DNA of 64,000 nucleotides from Lanius collurio. Lineage: Eukaryota; Chordata; Aves; Passeriformes; Laniidae. Location: assembly GCA_020086605.1 (NCBI GenBank), contig JACBWW010000004.1, positions 18,301,624-18,365,623 on the forward strand. The letters are read 5' to 3'. This document shows positions 50,201 to 62,250 of this stretch, one piece after another; the first letter of the stretch is position 1, and each line of letters begins with the position of its first letter. The notes beneath the pieces were generated by a model. That model ran no database searches and was not told the origin of the DNA. It saw only the letters and a list, made by a program, of their open reading frames with translations. The position numbers and the translations under genes are program-made.

Positions 50201-51900
50201 CAAGGCTCTTCCCATTGCCTTGCCTTTCTCCTGACAGATCCGATCCAGATCAGCTCCAGAAGTCCCCAGACGCTGAGGGGCAGCGGTGTATTCCTCTGGC
50301 ATCCGTGTCTTCTGCTCCGTGCACCCCACAGCCGGGGCCGCTCCACCTTCCCGGAGCCTTCCCAGCTGCGGCGGGGCCCAGCGGGTCGCTGCGGGCAGGG
50401 TGTCGGGGAGGGCTGCGGGGGCAGCACGCCGGCTGCCGGGCCGGCGGAGGCCGGGTCTCCCTGGCCAGGCAGGGGTTAAGGCTTCTCTGTTGTAGTTTGT
50501 TTCCCTTTGCCAAAGTGGGTGTTGCTGGAATGTCTCCTCTCCTAAGAAGGGGGGCCGAGCCGTGTCCTCTGGAGAGGGGGGATGTCAGCATCAAAAAGAC
50601 ACAAAGGGGGAGGTTTCCAAAAATAAAACCCTCCATCCCCTCCAGGCGCTGCCAGTGCCAGAGGCAGGCGCGAAGGTGCTTGGAACTGCCTGCGGAGCGC
50701 GGGATCTCGCTGGAAGCCCGGCGAGCGGGGCCGGCCGCCCTTCTCCTCTTCCTCCTCCTGCGGGGGCCGCCCGGCAGCCCTCGCCCCTGCCTCAGCACTG
50801 CTTTCTGCCTCCCCGGCCCCGGTGGGCGGCAGGTCCCGTCGGAGTCCCGGAACGGGATGGGGCGGTGAGCGGGGAGCGGAGAGCCGGCGGTCCCCGCTGC
50901 CCCGCGCCCGCCGGGGGATGCCAGCCGGGCGCTGAGCGCTCCGCACCGCCCGTCTGCCCGCCACCGGCTGACACCATGCGGGGCGCTGCCGCCAGCCTCC
51001 TCCCGCTCACCTTCGCCGTCCTCCTGGGCTTCGCTCGCTGTCGGCCAGACTCGGCGGCTAGACTGGAGCCGGGGACCGGGGGGGCGGCGCGGCTGCGGAA
51101 CCGGGGGGCTGCCCTGGGGGCGGTGGGCACGGCGCACAGCCTGTCCCCAGCGTCCCGGTCCCCTCCACCGTCACGGCCCCTCCCCGCCGCCCTCCACGTG
51201 GACCGCGGCTCGGCGGCCGCCGCGGGGAGCCCGAGCGGTGCCGACGGCCGGAGGCAGCGTCCCGACCGCGGGCTCCCCACGCCCCGGGGCCAAGCGGGCG
51301 ATGCCGGGCTCGGTCTCGGCGCGGGACAGAGGAACAGGCAGGACTCCTCCCGCCAGCGGCAGGGCAGCGGGCTGAAAGCGCGAGTCGTGCCCCGGGCGAA
51401 GGAGCCAAGCGGCAGAGGGAGGATGGCGGGGTAAGTGCTGCGGCCGGGGGGATCCTGCCGGGCGTGCGTAGCGTGAGCCCCGGTGGTCCCGGTGCTGGGG
51501 AGCCCCGGACAGAGAGGCCGGGTCCCATCCTGAGCCTCGTGTTGCATCCCCTTTTCCATCCCCCGGCTCTCCCGGCGCTGCCACGTCCCCCGCGGGATGC
51601 CGGGGCAGTGCTCCCCCGCGCCCGGGTCCGGAGCGGCGTGGGAACCCCCTCGGTGCTCGCTGTCGTGCGGCGCCTCTGTCCCGCGCTTGCGGCCGCGCCG
51701 CTGCCAGCCACGGGCGGGTGCGTGGTGTGTGTCGGTGTGCGCGCAGGCGGGCCGTGCAACACGAGTGTGCGTGGGCCGCCGGGCCGCCGTCTGCCAGCCG
51801 TGCGGCTGTGTGGCTCAGGAGTGTTCGGATGTAATGCCCTTCTGGCAGATCAGGGCCTCGACCGGCAGACAGCTGCGCGGCAGCGGGCAGGGTGTCCCAG
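50200..51900 (+). promoter_or_regulatory. LTBP2: LTBP2 CpG-island promoter
   Basis: Dense CpG over about 1.7 kb surrounds LTBP2 exon 1 and its donor. No TATA box is clear; the start site is probably within the 400 nt before 50976. Two very short upstream ORFs (50857-50868 and 50918-50935) precede the main start codon if transcription begins upstream of them. Long open frames on both strands here are a by-product of GC-rich, stop-poor sequence. Confidence 0.7.
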
Positions 51901-54900
51901 CTGCCCTCTGGAGCAGCCCACGGCCATCCTGAGAGGCGTGCAAGGTGGGGGACTCCCGAGGGGGATGTAGTATGATTTAGGTGATGGAGAGGCTGGAGGA
52001 ACTTGCTTGGCTCCGCGGGACAGAGTCTGTCGGCTGCCGCCCTTGCTGCAGGTACCTGGCCTCTTGGCTCCTTCCTCCCATAATGGGCCCCTTGTAAGCA
52101 CTCCACACCGCAGCTTCCCATGGCTTCAGTTGGCTCAGCCGAAGGAGGCTTCCTATGACTTGCCTGGCAGGGCTGCTTCCAGCTCCATCCTCTGGCTGCA
52201 GCCCTGTGGAGGTGGAGGGGATATCATATGGCGAGGCCAGCTGCTCTGTTTTGAGAGGAGCCTGCGAGCGGGACGTCTGGCGCAGGGCTAATGTACTCTT
52301 CAGCCCAGGGCCCTTTCCTCTGCAGTTCCCTCTCTGCTCTGCCGTGGCTGATGCCCTTCGAGATTAGCTCCTCTGCCACCTGAGCAGGGCTACCAAATCC
52401 ATCGAGCAGGAGTTTCGCCAACCCATGTGGCATTGTGTGTGTCCTCTCTCATATAAGCCTTGCTAGGGGGTTTTGGGGGCAGGCTCTGGGCTCACAGCCC
52501 TGTGACATAGGCAGAAATGTCTTCTGCTAACATCTGGTGGGGAGCTGCCCTAGAACACAAAAGGTCTGTCTCTGACTTTTCTCTCTCCCTTACTCATCAC
52601 CTTGCAAAGTTTTGAGACAGTAATGTTTTTTTGTGCCACTCTGTGCACTTTCCTTCAACAGATCCACAGAAGCACCAGGTTTGCTCTACTTCCATTATGT
52701 TTGATACATAAAAGTATCACTAACAGCTAGGCATATTCGGTTCTAAACTTACCCAGTTCATTATCTTGGCTTGTTGGCCACCCAGAGAAGGAGTCTTGGG
52801 AAGATCCAGTCCTGCTCAGTAAGTTTTCAACTTTTTTGGGCTCAGAAAGATTTTACTCTTTCTGCACTTCTGTTGGAATGCTGTCAGTGTTGCTTTGGGG
52901 TCATGTAGCACTTTGGTTGAATTTGAGTCATCTGATATGAAGCATGTTTGTTTTCAGACTGCAGCTGCTTCTGGTGACAACAGCTGGCCTAACGCTGCTC
53001 TCAAGAGCATGTGGGCAGCCCCAAGGTTCACACTGTGTTCAGAAGAGCACTGAACCTTTTTGCAAGTAGCTTTCCCTTAATCCCTTAATCCTGGATGTAA
53101 ACAGGAATGATTGGTCCAGTACTTACACACAGTTTCACTGTTATCATCCATATCTGAGAGTGACATTGCCTCCAAGTTTAAAGGAAGGAAGCCCTGTGTT
53201 CTAGTGCTGTGTTTCTCATGCAGGCTGTGCTGCACTTTCTGCCTCTGCTCTGCACTGGAAGATCAAGGCTGGGGATACAGAGCTTTCTCCAGTCCCCAAG
53301 ATCTTCAGTTCTGGAAAGGGCCTATAATGGCTTTCTGTCTGTTCTGGGATCCAAAGTGGCACTTTCGAAGCTTCTTTATAACCTACTGTCTTTGGAGCTT
53401 AAAAGAAAGCCTAACTGAAATAATTGTCTCTGTGGGACCACATGGCGTTGCTCCTCATGGAAAGCTAGCTGTTGTGGCCTCCAGCCGTTCCGAGAGACTG
53501 TGTCCTTCCACCTCATCCATCTTCTTATGCCCCTTGCTGCACCAGACACATTTTCATCCAGGAAACTCAGGGCCCCTAAAAACTTCAGTTTGTGGTGTTC
53601 CATTTTTTTTGCTGGGTGGGATATTTTCTGTTCTGCTATTTACACTGAACTCCTGCTTGTCTCAAGTATGACAACCTTCATTTTCCCTTACTCAAGTAAC
53701 TTTGCAGGCACACTAAACCCCGGTGCTATTTATTTATACAATTATTTTGGCCTAAAATCTCAACTCTTCCATGTGCTGCCTTTCCAGATTCCCCTGTCAG
53801 AGCTCTCTACTGGTACCTCCAGGGACCCTGCATAGTCCTGAGGTTGAAAAACCCATTTATTGGCACTATATGCTTTTCTAGATAATTATTTTCTCACCTT
53901 GTCTGATAGCCGTATAACCAAGATTGAGTTTCTTTCTTGGGGATTCTTTGGATGTGTCTGCCATCCTGCTCATGTCTGACCTTTCCACAGGTGTGACTTG
54001 TGCAAACAATTTCATGAATGCATCCAACTTCAAGACTTGTGAGAGCTAGGTTTTAGTATTTTCTCCAGAAGATTCATTGTGGGGTGACATTTGATATCCC
54101 AGCAAACATCACAGAAAATTACTGACTTCTGACACTGAGTGGGGAAAACAACCCAGCCCTGAAAACATCACTGCTTTCCTGTGCTCAGCTTAACATTCCT
54201 GTTTCTCCAGCTCCCCTGACTAGAAGGATATTCCTCTTAAGTGTTGTGGGGTAGGGTAGCCCTGACACATGCTAACTATGACTGTACGTGTGTGCTGGAT
54301 GCATCCCTAATTTGGGCTGGCCAGTCCTGCTGGGAAGACACCTTGGGCATCTCCCTCTACCTCTGTGTCCCTTGGGATGTGTCCCTCCTTGTTCCTCTGC
54401 CCCGTGGCTGGGAGGGTGGGTCACAGTGATGAGGAAGGTGGGTAATGGCAGAGTAATGTGGGGAAGCTTCTACTTCTGGTACCTGCCTGGACAATTTCAA
54501 GGGGCATGTGAGGCTTCCCAGGTAGCAGGCAGAGAGTCCTACACTCATTCTTTCTCCCTCCCATTTTCTTTCTGGGCATTCTGCACCCCAGTTCACATTT
54601 AATTGCTGTTGTAGACACCATCTGTGGTTGTATAATCCTGTTTTACCCAGGCTTTGTGGCATATAGGTTCTTGCTGCAATGTGTTTATAGGATTGCTCAG
54701 GAGCAGAGGCAGTTAATGCTGATGTGGACTTGGCAGAGGGTTTTCAATGACTCATCAATGCCAACAGCCTTTTGCTAATGTTCTTCACTGGGTCTGACTG
54801 CAAATATTTCATACACATTTGGATGAAGTTCACTTTCCTGCAGTAGAAAAGCAGACCTGATGATCTAATGGTCCCTCCGGCCTCCTGTGAGGATGCTGTA

Positions 54901-57900
54901 AATGGCCTGAATGGAGTCAGCATATCTGGCAGCATAGAGTTCTGTGTGAAGCTGAAAGATGATGCATGGATTGCTATTAAAATAAGTGGTGAAAAATAGG
55001 GCTCTACTGAATGCTTCAGAAACAGTATGTGATCATCACTGTAAAAGCCATGATCTTACTACTGTTTTATTGTTTTCCCTCCCCTCGTGCCTGTTATGGT
55101 TGCTTGGTTCTTGTTTAAGATAACACCTGATCAGCCCAAGTCTGATCCTGATGGTGGCCTCTGGCTGCGGCAGCAAAGGAGGGGATGATGGAGCAGCTTG
55201 CAGCAGCTCCTCTGCTCAAGTCAAAGGTGGTGCTAGTGCATCCAGTCAGGGCTATGAATGGTACTTCTGGAGGCTTCATGGCACTGGCTTCAGTTCTGTG
55301 GGGAGTGTCAAGGAGATACCTATCCCCTAAAGGGAGCAGGCCAGTGAATAGTGCCTGGGAGCTCCTGTGCACCAAGCTCAACATGCCAGTGATTATACCT
55401 GGGCACGGATGGTGCATGCTAGCCACAGAATGAAGAACAAGCTTAGTTTGCAGTTGCTTACTGCTGCCTGTGCTCTTTGGAGACCTCAGGGTGCAGCTGG
55501 TACTTTAGGCAGAGGCTGAGATGAGGATCCAGTGCCCCAAACTGCATTTTCCCAGAAATGCACTGAGCTATGCCTTAGGCTTTTCTCTGGCACTGTGGCT
55601 ATTTAGCTGTCTGAGTTATTCAATGCCTTTCTCTCCAAAAAGGGGGAACTCCTACTGTAAATGGTTTCTGCTTTGTTCTGAGCCAGGCTAGGGACTATTT
55701 TGGATGATGTTAAGTAGCCCATGAGCCCTGTAGCAGTACAGTGTTACAGGCAATCAAGTCTCAGTGCCTTTGGATGTTCTCAGCAATGTTTAATTTCCCA
55801 GGATATGTGCTAGGTGACCTGACGCTTAGGAAGGCAAATACATTAATTAACCTATTCCACTGGTAAGGAGACAGATCAGGAAAGACCAATTGTTTGCTGA
55901 AGGCTTGTTTTGGCATCAGTGTTAGGGCTGGGATTAGGGCATCCTATGGACCATAACCTAGTATAAGGTTCAGTGAAACTTCAGCTTGCAAGACCCATGT
56001 GAGGACATGTCTTCCTTTCTGCTCTGATCTGGGACTGTATTGAGTTTCCTTCCAGCTGGGAGAGCTGCTGACCCCTCCACAGGGCCACCCATCCTCTGGT
56101 CCCTCTGCAGCCCAAGCTGCCCTGGAGGAGGGTGAGAGTCATGCTCCCATTTCCTTGCTGCTGTGCTTCCTGTTCCAAGGGGTGGGTAAGCAGGAGAACA
56201 GGTGGATGTTAAGCTGGGGCAGCTGCTGAATGCTTCAAAGTTATGAACATGGCTCTGGCTTAGGTCATTGTTAGGTCTGCCAGGGGCTTGGTGTGTCCTC
56301 TTGCCTGGCAGGTCCTCTTGCAGGTCCTCTTGCCTGACAGCTCTACCTACTGCCTTGGAAGCCCTTGTTCCCTGTGTGATGAGGGGTGATCAGAGGCTGC
56401 TCAGTGTCCGTGGGAAGCTCCTCAGGGATCACCCCCACTGTGGTGACACAAGACCTGAAGGGACCCTGCCACTTGTTTGTTCTCCAGAAGCAGCACTGGA
56501 TGGAGAGGCCCAGGGCTGGACATGCCCCACAGGGGGCTCATGTTTGAGCCACATCTTTGCCTAAAGTGTTGGTGGTGTCATGTGCAGCAGGACAAATGGA
56601 TGTGGAGGCCACCACTCTCTCAAGCACCATCCCGCAATGTTGTAAGCATGCCTTGCTCCTTAAACTTCATGGGATTCATTCTGAATTCTTTGTAAGTCAG
56701 CACAAAATTCATGGTGTTCAAACCAGGCAAATGACAGCAAAATGCTCTAAGTAGAACCAGATGGGCTCAGGAATGGGTCCCACACAGCAAAGCTCCCACA
56801 GCTATTTTCCTGCAGCTGATGCTCTTGCTTACCTGTGCCTCATGCTCTGTGAGGTCTTGCTCACTGAGCTTTCATCAGGAAATTGTCATGGTTCTTCTCT
56901 ACCCTCCAGTACTACATACATGTCGTTCCTTCCAAGTGCTCACTTCCAATCTTGGAGGTTCTCCCTGCCTCCACCTCTTCCCATTCTCTCCTCCAGGATG
57001 TTATGGTAGGAAGGAATATTCCCATGCAAGGTACTCCTTCAACCCCTGCCAGGTTGCTCCCCTCTGCACATGCTGGGCTGTCCTCCCCCCAGGAGCATTG
57101 CCCTGGTTGGTGCTGGCATCTCCCTTCACCCAGGGCTGGCAACTCATGTCTGGGGTTGTCACAGAGTGGCTCTATTAATGAGAGGTTTGTGCTGAACCCA
57201 ACAGGGGTTTCATGATTCAGGAGTGATTTTGTCTGCTCAGGTTTGGGCCCCTGTCTGTTTTAGCCATGTGTCTTTCTTCCTGTGACCTCTGGCTTGGTGT
57301 TGGCATTGACAGCATCTAGCAACATGGTCCCTCCAGCATGCCTGTGAGAGATGTAGATAAACTTTAATCCCATGAAGAGCTAATAGTATGATTCAAGGCC
57401 AAAACAGCTTCTCTGGAGAAAGTAGCTATTTTGCCTACAAGAAACATGATTATCTGGAAAAGTTGAGGTGGGAAAGGGCAAGGGCTTTGCTCATTGAACA
57501 TGACTCTGAATATGACTTACGAGGTGTGTTTCACCTGTGCCAAAGAAACAATGTGAGCTGTGACAGTCTAAGCAAAGATGCTTCTGCTGCTGCTTGGAGT
57601 AGAGTCCCTCACTGAACCTTAATAACCCAAAGACCTGCTCCAGCTCAGTGGTTTTCTCTTTTCACTGATCAGGACACCTTAAAAATGTTAAAGGCCTTGT
57701 GGGCACTTATGCAGGAAATAAAGGAAGGGGTTTTTTTTCTTTGGATGCTTTCTGAAAATGTCTTAAAGAACAGACTCATACATCTCTTCAGGTTGGCAGA
57801 CAAAATGCTGGAAGTTGGTGCTCTTGACCTGCCAGAGCAGATATGAGTGGTTGCCAGAATTACTTTGGCTTGTTCTGCTTGCAGGAAGCCATACCAAGGG

Positions 57901-59504
57901 AATTTAAGGGCTTTCTCCCTATAAAAATCTGCCCAGATGAGTAAAACATTGATCCTGAAGGACTATATAACACTTGAAAAATTATGTGGCTTCTCAGACC
58001 ACTTCCCTTTCCCACATGGAGCAATTGTACCTCTACAGGCAGCTTCATTTGTGAACACCAGAACAATCCTTGGCACACCTGCTACCCACTGCCCTTGGCT
58101 CTCCTAAAACGTGAGCCCCACAGCTTGAGCCCTGGCACTTCCGGAGTCTTATCTCATGCCATGTGGATGCAGGAGTCAGGAGGATGCCATTTCAGAGCAG
58201 GATCTTCCTCTGACCCTGCTGTGCTCATGTTAAAGTCAACCCAGAAGACAAATGTGCATGTTGCTGTGGTTCCTGTAAATTCCGTCAGCAGCTTTGACTG
58301 CCTTGTCTAGCATTAGAAATAAACCATACTCCCCACTTCATTTCCAGAAGATTTCCAGAGCTTTCAGGCTGTCTATTTCTAACTTTCTATCTTTTGACAA
58401 CCTTTCTTTCTCATCTCCCTAGACATGCAAAAGTTACCTATTCCTGAAATCTTCCCTCCATGATGAGTAATACTCTTGGAGAGCACCCTAGAACTTGTTA
58501 TTCCTTCTCATTGCAGACACTTAAATATGACATGTGACCAGAGGAAGCAGTGATAGCTGCCTGCTTGGGCATTGCAGCGCACTTCTTAGAGGCCCAGCAC
58601 CGTCTATAATAGCTGTATGTTGTCAGTCATCCCCACCTGAAAACACATAAGGAAGGAGAGGTGGGGAGGATGTCATTTATATAAGAGCACTCAAAAAGTT
58701 GCTGCAACAAAATCCTGTATTCAACACTCATGGAAATTATTTGAGCATCTTGGAATTAGTGTAGCTCTGTGCACATCAGGTAGACACAAATTTCATAGCA
58801 CCAGAGAGTCATCAGCCCCCTGGGTCACTGCACTAGAGACAGATAACAAATGCAGGACTGGGGTGCTTGCAAAGGGAGAGCAAGCTGGGGAGCATCCCAC
58901 CGTGAGGCTTCTGGCATGCCATCCCTCCCAGGACAGGGCTGAGCAATGAACAGCAATGGGCAGCAGCAGTTAGGTGGAGAATGAAGTGCTTGTCTTCGGC
59001 TGAAGCAGCTTGGGACACTTGTGGAGGCGAGATACTATGACCAAAGTTGAAATCAGGCCAAATTTACACCCCAATACCACAAAGGACGATGAGATCTTTA
59101 ATGATCTTTGGCTGCTGGCCTCCAATTGCTCTCAGGAGGAAAATGGTTCTTCTGAGCACTGTGCCAGGAATCCAGCATAATGCCAGTTCAAAAGGGAGCT
59201 ACTCTCTCAGGGATCGCTCACACTGCAGCATTCACAATCCTTGGGGGTTTCTTTTCCAGGCACTTAAACAACTCAGCCCTTGTCCCATTGGTTTTGATCT
59301 CAGCTGCTGGTCCATCTGGAAGGAAATATCAGATGCTTCAGGAAATAATTTTATGGGTGACTCAGAGGTGATGGCTGCAGCAAGACCTCAGCTTCCCCCT
59401 CTCCTAACCACACTGCTTTGTCTCTCTGCTTAGGCCAAATGTCTGTGGCAGACAGTGTTGCCCAGGATGGACCACAGCTCCAGGCACAAACCGCTGCATC
59501 AAAC
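50976..59504 (+). CDS. LTBP2: LTBP2 (latent TGF-beta binding protein 2), first two coding exons, 3' truncated by window
   Basis: Exon 1 is 50976-51430 (donor GG/GTAAGT) and exon 2 is 59434-59504 (acceptor GCTTAG, donor AAAC/GTGAGT), joined in phase 2. The start has A at -3. The product opens with a signal peptide ([20 protein letters not shown], cleavage near residues 22-24), then about 125 residues of disordered Pro/Arg/Gly/Ala-rich sequence, as in human LTBP2. Exon 2 encodes [19 protein letters not shown] then RCIK, the diagnostic Cys-rich start of the first EGF-like region of LTBPs. LTBP2 is a secreted matrix glycoprotein that associates with fibrillin microfibrils and elastin; unlike other LTBPs it does not bind latent TGF-beta well. 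Gene order (next to AREL1) supports LTBP2 over LTBP1, 3 or 4. The following exon, expected to encode the rest of the EGF-like domain, was not found before 64000. Confidence 0.9.
51431..59433 (+). other. LTBP2: LTBP2 intron 1
   Basis: An 8.0-kb GT-AG intron. Its first 400 nt remain in the CpG island. No other exon, RNA gene or full repeat is recognised. A short direct repeat lies at 56295-56340. A phrase near 54858 (GATGATCTAATGGTCCCTCC) resembles a CR1 3' end but is too short to call. Confidence 0.7.
56295..56340 (+). repeat. Short tandem direct repeat, three units
   Basis: The units are GTCCTCTTGCCTGGCAG (17 nt), GTCCTCTTGCAG (12 nt, internal 5-nt deletion) and GTCCTCTTGCCTGACAG (17 nt). 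It lies in LTBP2 intron 1. Each unit ends in a pyrimidine-rich CAG, resembling a splice acceptor, but no exon follows. Confidence 0.85.
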
Positions 59505-60559
59505 GTGAGTACGACAGTCTCAGCCACTGTGAGTCTGAGGATGCACCCCTAAAACGTCCTTGAATACTGCTGTGACCCCACAGACATCCCATGCACTGTG
59601 CCAGGGCAGAAGAAAAATCATGGCGTCTGTGGAGGCAGTGCCACAACATCGCTGTGGGACTACAAGGGTGTAGGTCAGCTCTTCCTGTCTGCTGGCAAAG
59701 TCTGAGTACATGGAATAATTGTGGTTTTACTTCATTAATGTTATTAGTGTCCATCCATGGCAGGATCTTGTTGGGGCAGGGCACTGCAGCGGCACATTTA
59801 TGTGTGAGTTTTGAGCCTTGGACTTTCACTTGTCCTGCTTGGAGCAAAGATACGTCTGTGAAAGTCACAGCAGTTGGGAACCAGCGGACTGGGGCAGTGC
59901 TCATGTAGGTGAGCATTGCTGATGCTGAGCAGGGAATCAGGGCTGCAAATTATCTGAGTGCTACTAAGGAAAGCAATTAATGGATTTGGCACAAGGGCTG
60001 GGATGGTGGGGATGGAGCGTGGAGCAGCATGTGGGATATAAAATGGCAGTGAGGTGCAGGGCACTCCTACAGTGCAAAACTGGCTGGCCAGGACCCTCCT
60101 GCCTACCCACAGAGGAAGTATTAAGTGTTCTGCTCATCCAGGCAGCCGTGGTACTGCCCTGTGGGCTGTGGTCATTGTGGGCTCCCTGGCACAGCACTGG
60201 CAGAGAAGTTGTTTGGGTAGGCACCAGTGCAACGCACGCCCGACAAGTGAACTGTCATCTTCATCCTCAATAGCTCCACAGACACAGACTAACCCCTGCT
60301 GTGACCCCTGTCCCTCAATAACAGGGTTGCACCCTGCAACTCATCCGTAGGCCTTCCCAAGGGACTGCTGGCCCCGTGCACCTGCCTGATCCCAGGGAGG
60401 TGCGGGGCTGCCTGCGGTGCTTTGTCGGCTGGGAGGGCAGGGAGCACAGGCAGCGGGCTGGGTGGGAACGCCCAACCCAGAATAGCCGAGAGCATCTGCC
60501 TTTACTTGAGTGTCAGCAGCTGCCCAGATGTTAAGCGGGGAAGGAGGCTCAGCTTTGTT

Positions 60560-60770
60560 TGCCGCGGGATCTCACGGTGCTTTGGCCGTGCTGGGGTAAT
60601 TGCATTAGCAATCGTTGTTTGGGAGCAGAGGGCCAAGGGCTGACTCACCTCCCTTCTCCCTCTCCCTGCTGACAGAAGCCAAACGGTAGAGAGCGTTCTG
60701 TGCTGCCAGACAGTGTCTGTAAACACAGCGCGGGGCCAGCCATGGCAGCATCTTTCTCTCATTAGGGATT
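60560..60770. promoter_or_regulatory. Possible intronic enhancer
   Basis: Clustered sites: TAATTGCATTAGCAATCG (homeodomain/POU/C-EBP-like), CTTTGTTTGC and TGTAAACA (forkhead) and CTGACTCA (AP-1-like), in a stretch with few repeats. Prediction rests on motif clustering only. Confidence 0.22.
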
Positions 60771-61494
60771 TTGGTAGGAGCAGTAGATCTGGGCTTGCAG
60801 CCACGCAGGCTGCCTAGTGATTGCTCAGGTGCTGAGCCCTTGTTCCCAAGGATTCATTAAGAGGACAGTCAACATGATCGGGCCTGACAGTGTCCCCTTG
60901 ACAGGGGATGGTAAAGTTCAGGCAGGACTTCGGTGGAGACTGGTGATGTGTAAACATAATTTCATTCCCAGATACCTCCCTCTCTGGGCTTTTCTGCTGG
61001 AGTTCAAGCTGCTGGAGACATTCATCTGCTTTTAAAGCTGCCAAGGCAAGCTGGACAGCCCATCCCACTTAAGTTTCTGCACTGTAATGCTGTTTAATAT
61101 CTGTTCCCATGCTCTTTGATAGGTAGCATATCAAGGAAGTTAGTGCGGTAGAATTGCAGCCAGAGGGAACCTCTTAAGAGTGAAGCATGGAAAGAATTGG
61201 CATTCAGGTGCTGGACAGATCCTTGATTTTCAAGGATTTGAGCCTGGGTACAGGAGAGAGGATAGGTCAAATTGTTGCCATAATCAACTTCCTCCACCTA
61301 CCAAGGGTGGTGGTTTCTTCCTTTACCCGTGCTTTTCTAGGCACTTTACTCTTTCAACATCCCTGCATATGACTTAACTCCAGCCTTAGGGAGGTGTCTC
61401 TCAGTACGTTCCAGATTTGAGGACCAAAGTTGCAGTGAGGACTTGTGGAATTTTCAGACAGTCTGTGCCTGCGAAGATGAAAAAGAGAAATAAT

Positions 61495-61524
61495 CTTTCC
61501 CTGGAGCAACATCTCCAGGGAAAG
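61495..61524. other. Perfect 12-bp hairpin
   Basis: CTTTCCCTGGAG (61495-61506) and CTCCAGGGAAAG (61513-61524) are exact reverse complements around a 6-nt loop CAACAT. Pairing does not extend outwards, so it is too short for a typical pre-miRNA. It is not linked to a known terminator or element. Confidence 0.9.
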
Positions 61525-62104
61525 TGGAAATGAGCTAAGGGAGTTAAGGAGGAAGACCTTGCCTATTTGCAGCAGGCTTGATTTCTACCCACCCTCTGCC
61601 AGGTCATCACAGTGAGCTGCATACAGGGGCTGTGAGGTCTTCTCACAGAAAGGGCCATTAGGGATAGTGAGCCGCATCTAAATGTGGGCCTGAAGGGTTC
61701 AACCTCCTGTCTGTTTAACTTTGTTCTGGACTAAGACTCTGGCTGTTATGTCCTTAGTTTGGTGGAAAAGAAGCCTCAATGCACAAGCTGGCCAGAAACT
61801 CTCTTGCACTGCCCCCATTTTAGAGGCTGCAGTGGCTGCAGTGTACACTGGTCAGTAATTTAGCTGCTGCCTATTAGCTCATCATGCTAATGATGGACAT
61901 CTCCATGTCCATTTATCAGCCTCCACTTTCATCAGCATTATTCGTGAAGGTTCTTTGCTGCTTCCAGAGATAGCACCCTGGGCTGGGCTGGGAATGCAGC
62001 ATGAGCTTTTTTTCTGATGTGAATGTTTTAAAGTTTAAAAGAAACATTTTTAATCAGTGTGTCAGAAAGGACTAAATAAACTAATGCACTTTCTAATCTT
62101 ACAC

Positions 62105-62250
62105 AGATGGTCTTGTGGTTAAGACGGTGAATAAAGGTGCAGGGATTCCAGGTTGAGTCTCTGGCTCTGCTGTGGCCTCACAGTGTGACTTCAGGCAGTC
62201 CCATTAGCTCCTGGGGCTTTTCCACATCTGCAAAATGACATTCACATGCC
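62105..62250 (+). repeat. MIR-like tRNA-derived SINE (degraded)
   Basis: GTGGTTAAGACGGTGAATAA, then CCAGGTTGAGTCTCTGGCTC, TGCTGTGGCCTCACAGTGTG, ACTTCAGGCAGTCC and CACATCTGCAAAATGAC follow the order of the MIR consensus: tRNA-like A box (TGGTTAAG), B box (GGTTNGANTC), the core with GGCTCTGC and TGTGAC, and CATCTGTAAAATG. It is an ancient amniote SINE, here in LTBP2 intron 2. The 3' LINE-like tail is not recognisable. Confidence 0.75.

Noticed and set aside
50250..52121. Long minus-strand ORFs of 295 and 316 codons over the LTBP2 promoter and exon 1
   Set aside because: They lie in very GC-rich DNA where stop codons are rare, overlap the recognised LTBP2 exon in antisense, and are Pro/Arg/Ala/Gly low-complexity with no homology.
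54850..54885. GATGATCTAATGGTCCCTCC resembling a CR1 3' tail
   Set aside because: The match is under 30 nt and no further CR1 sequence lies upstream of it.
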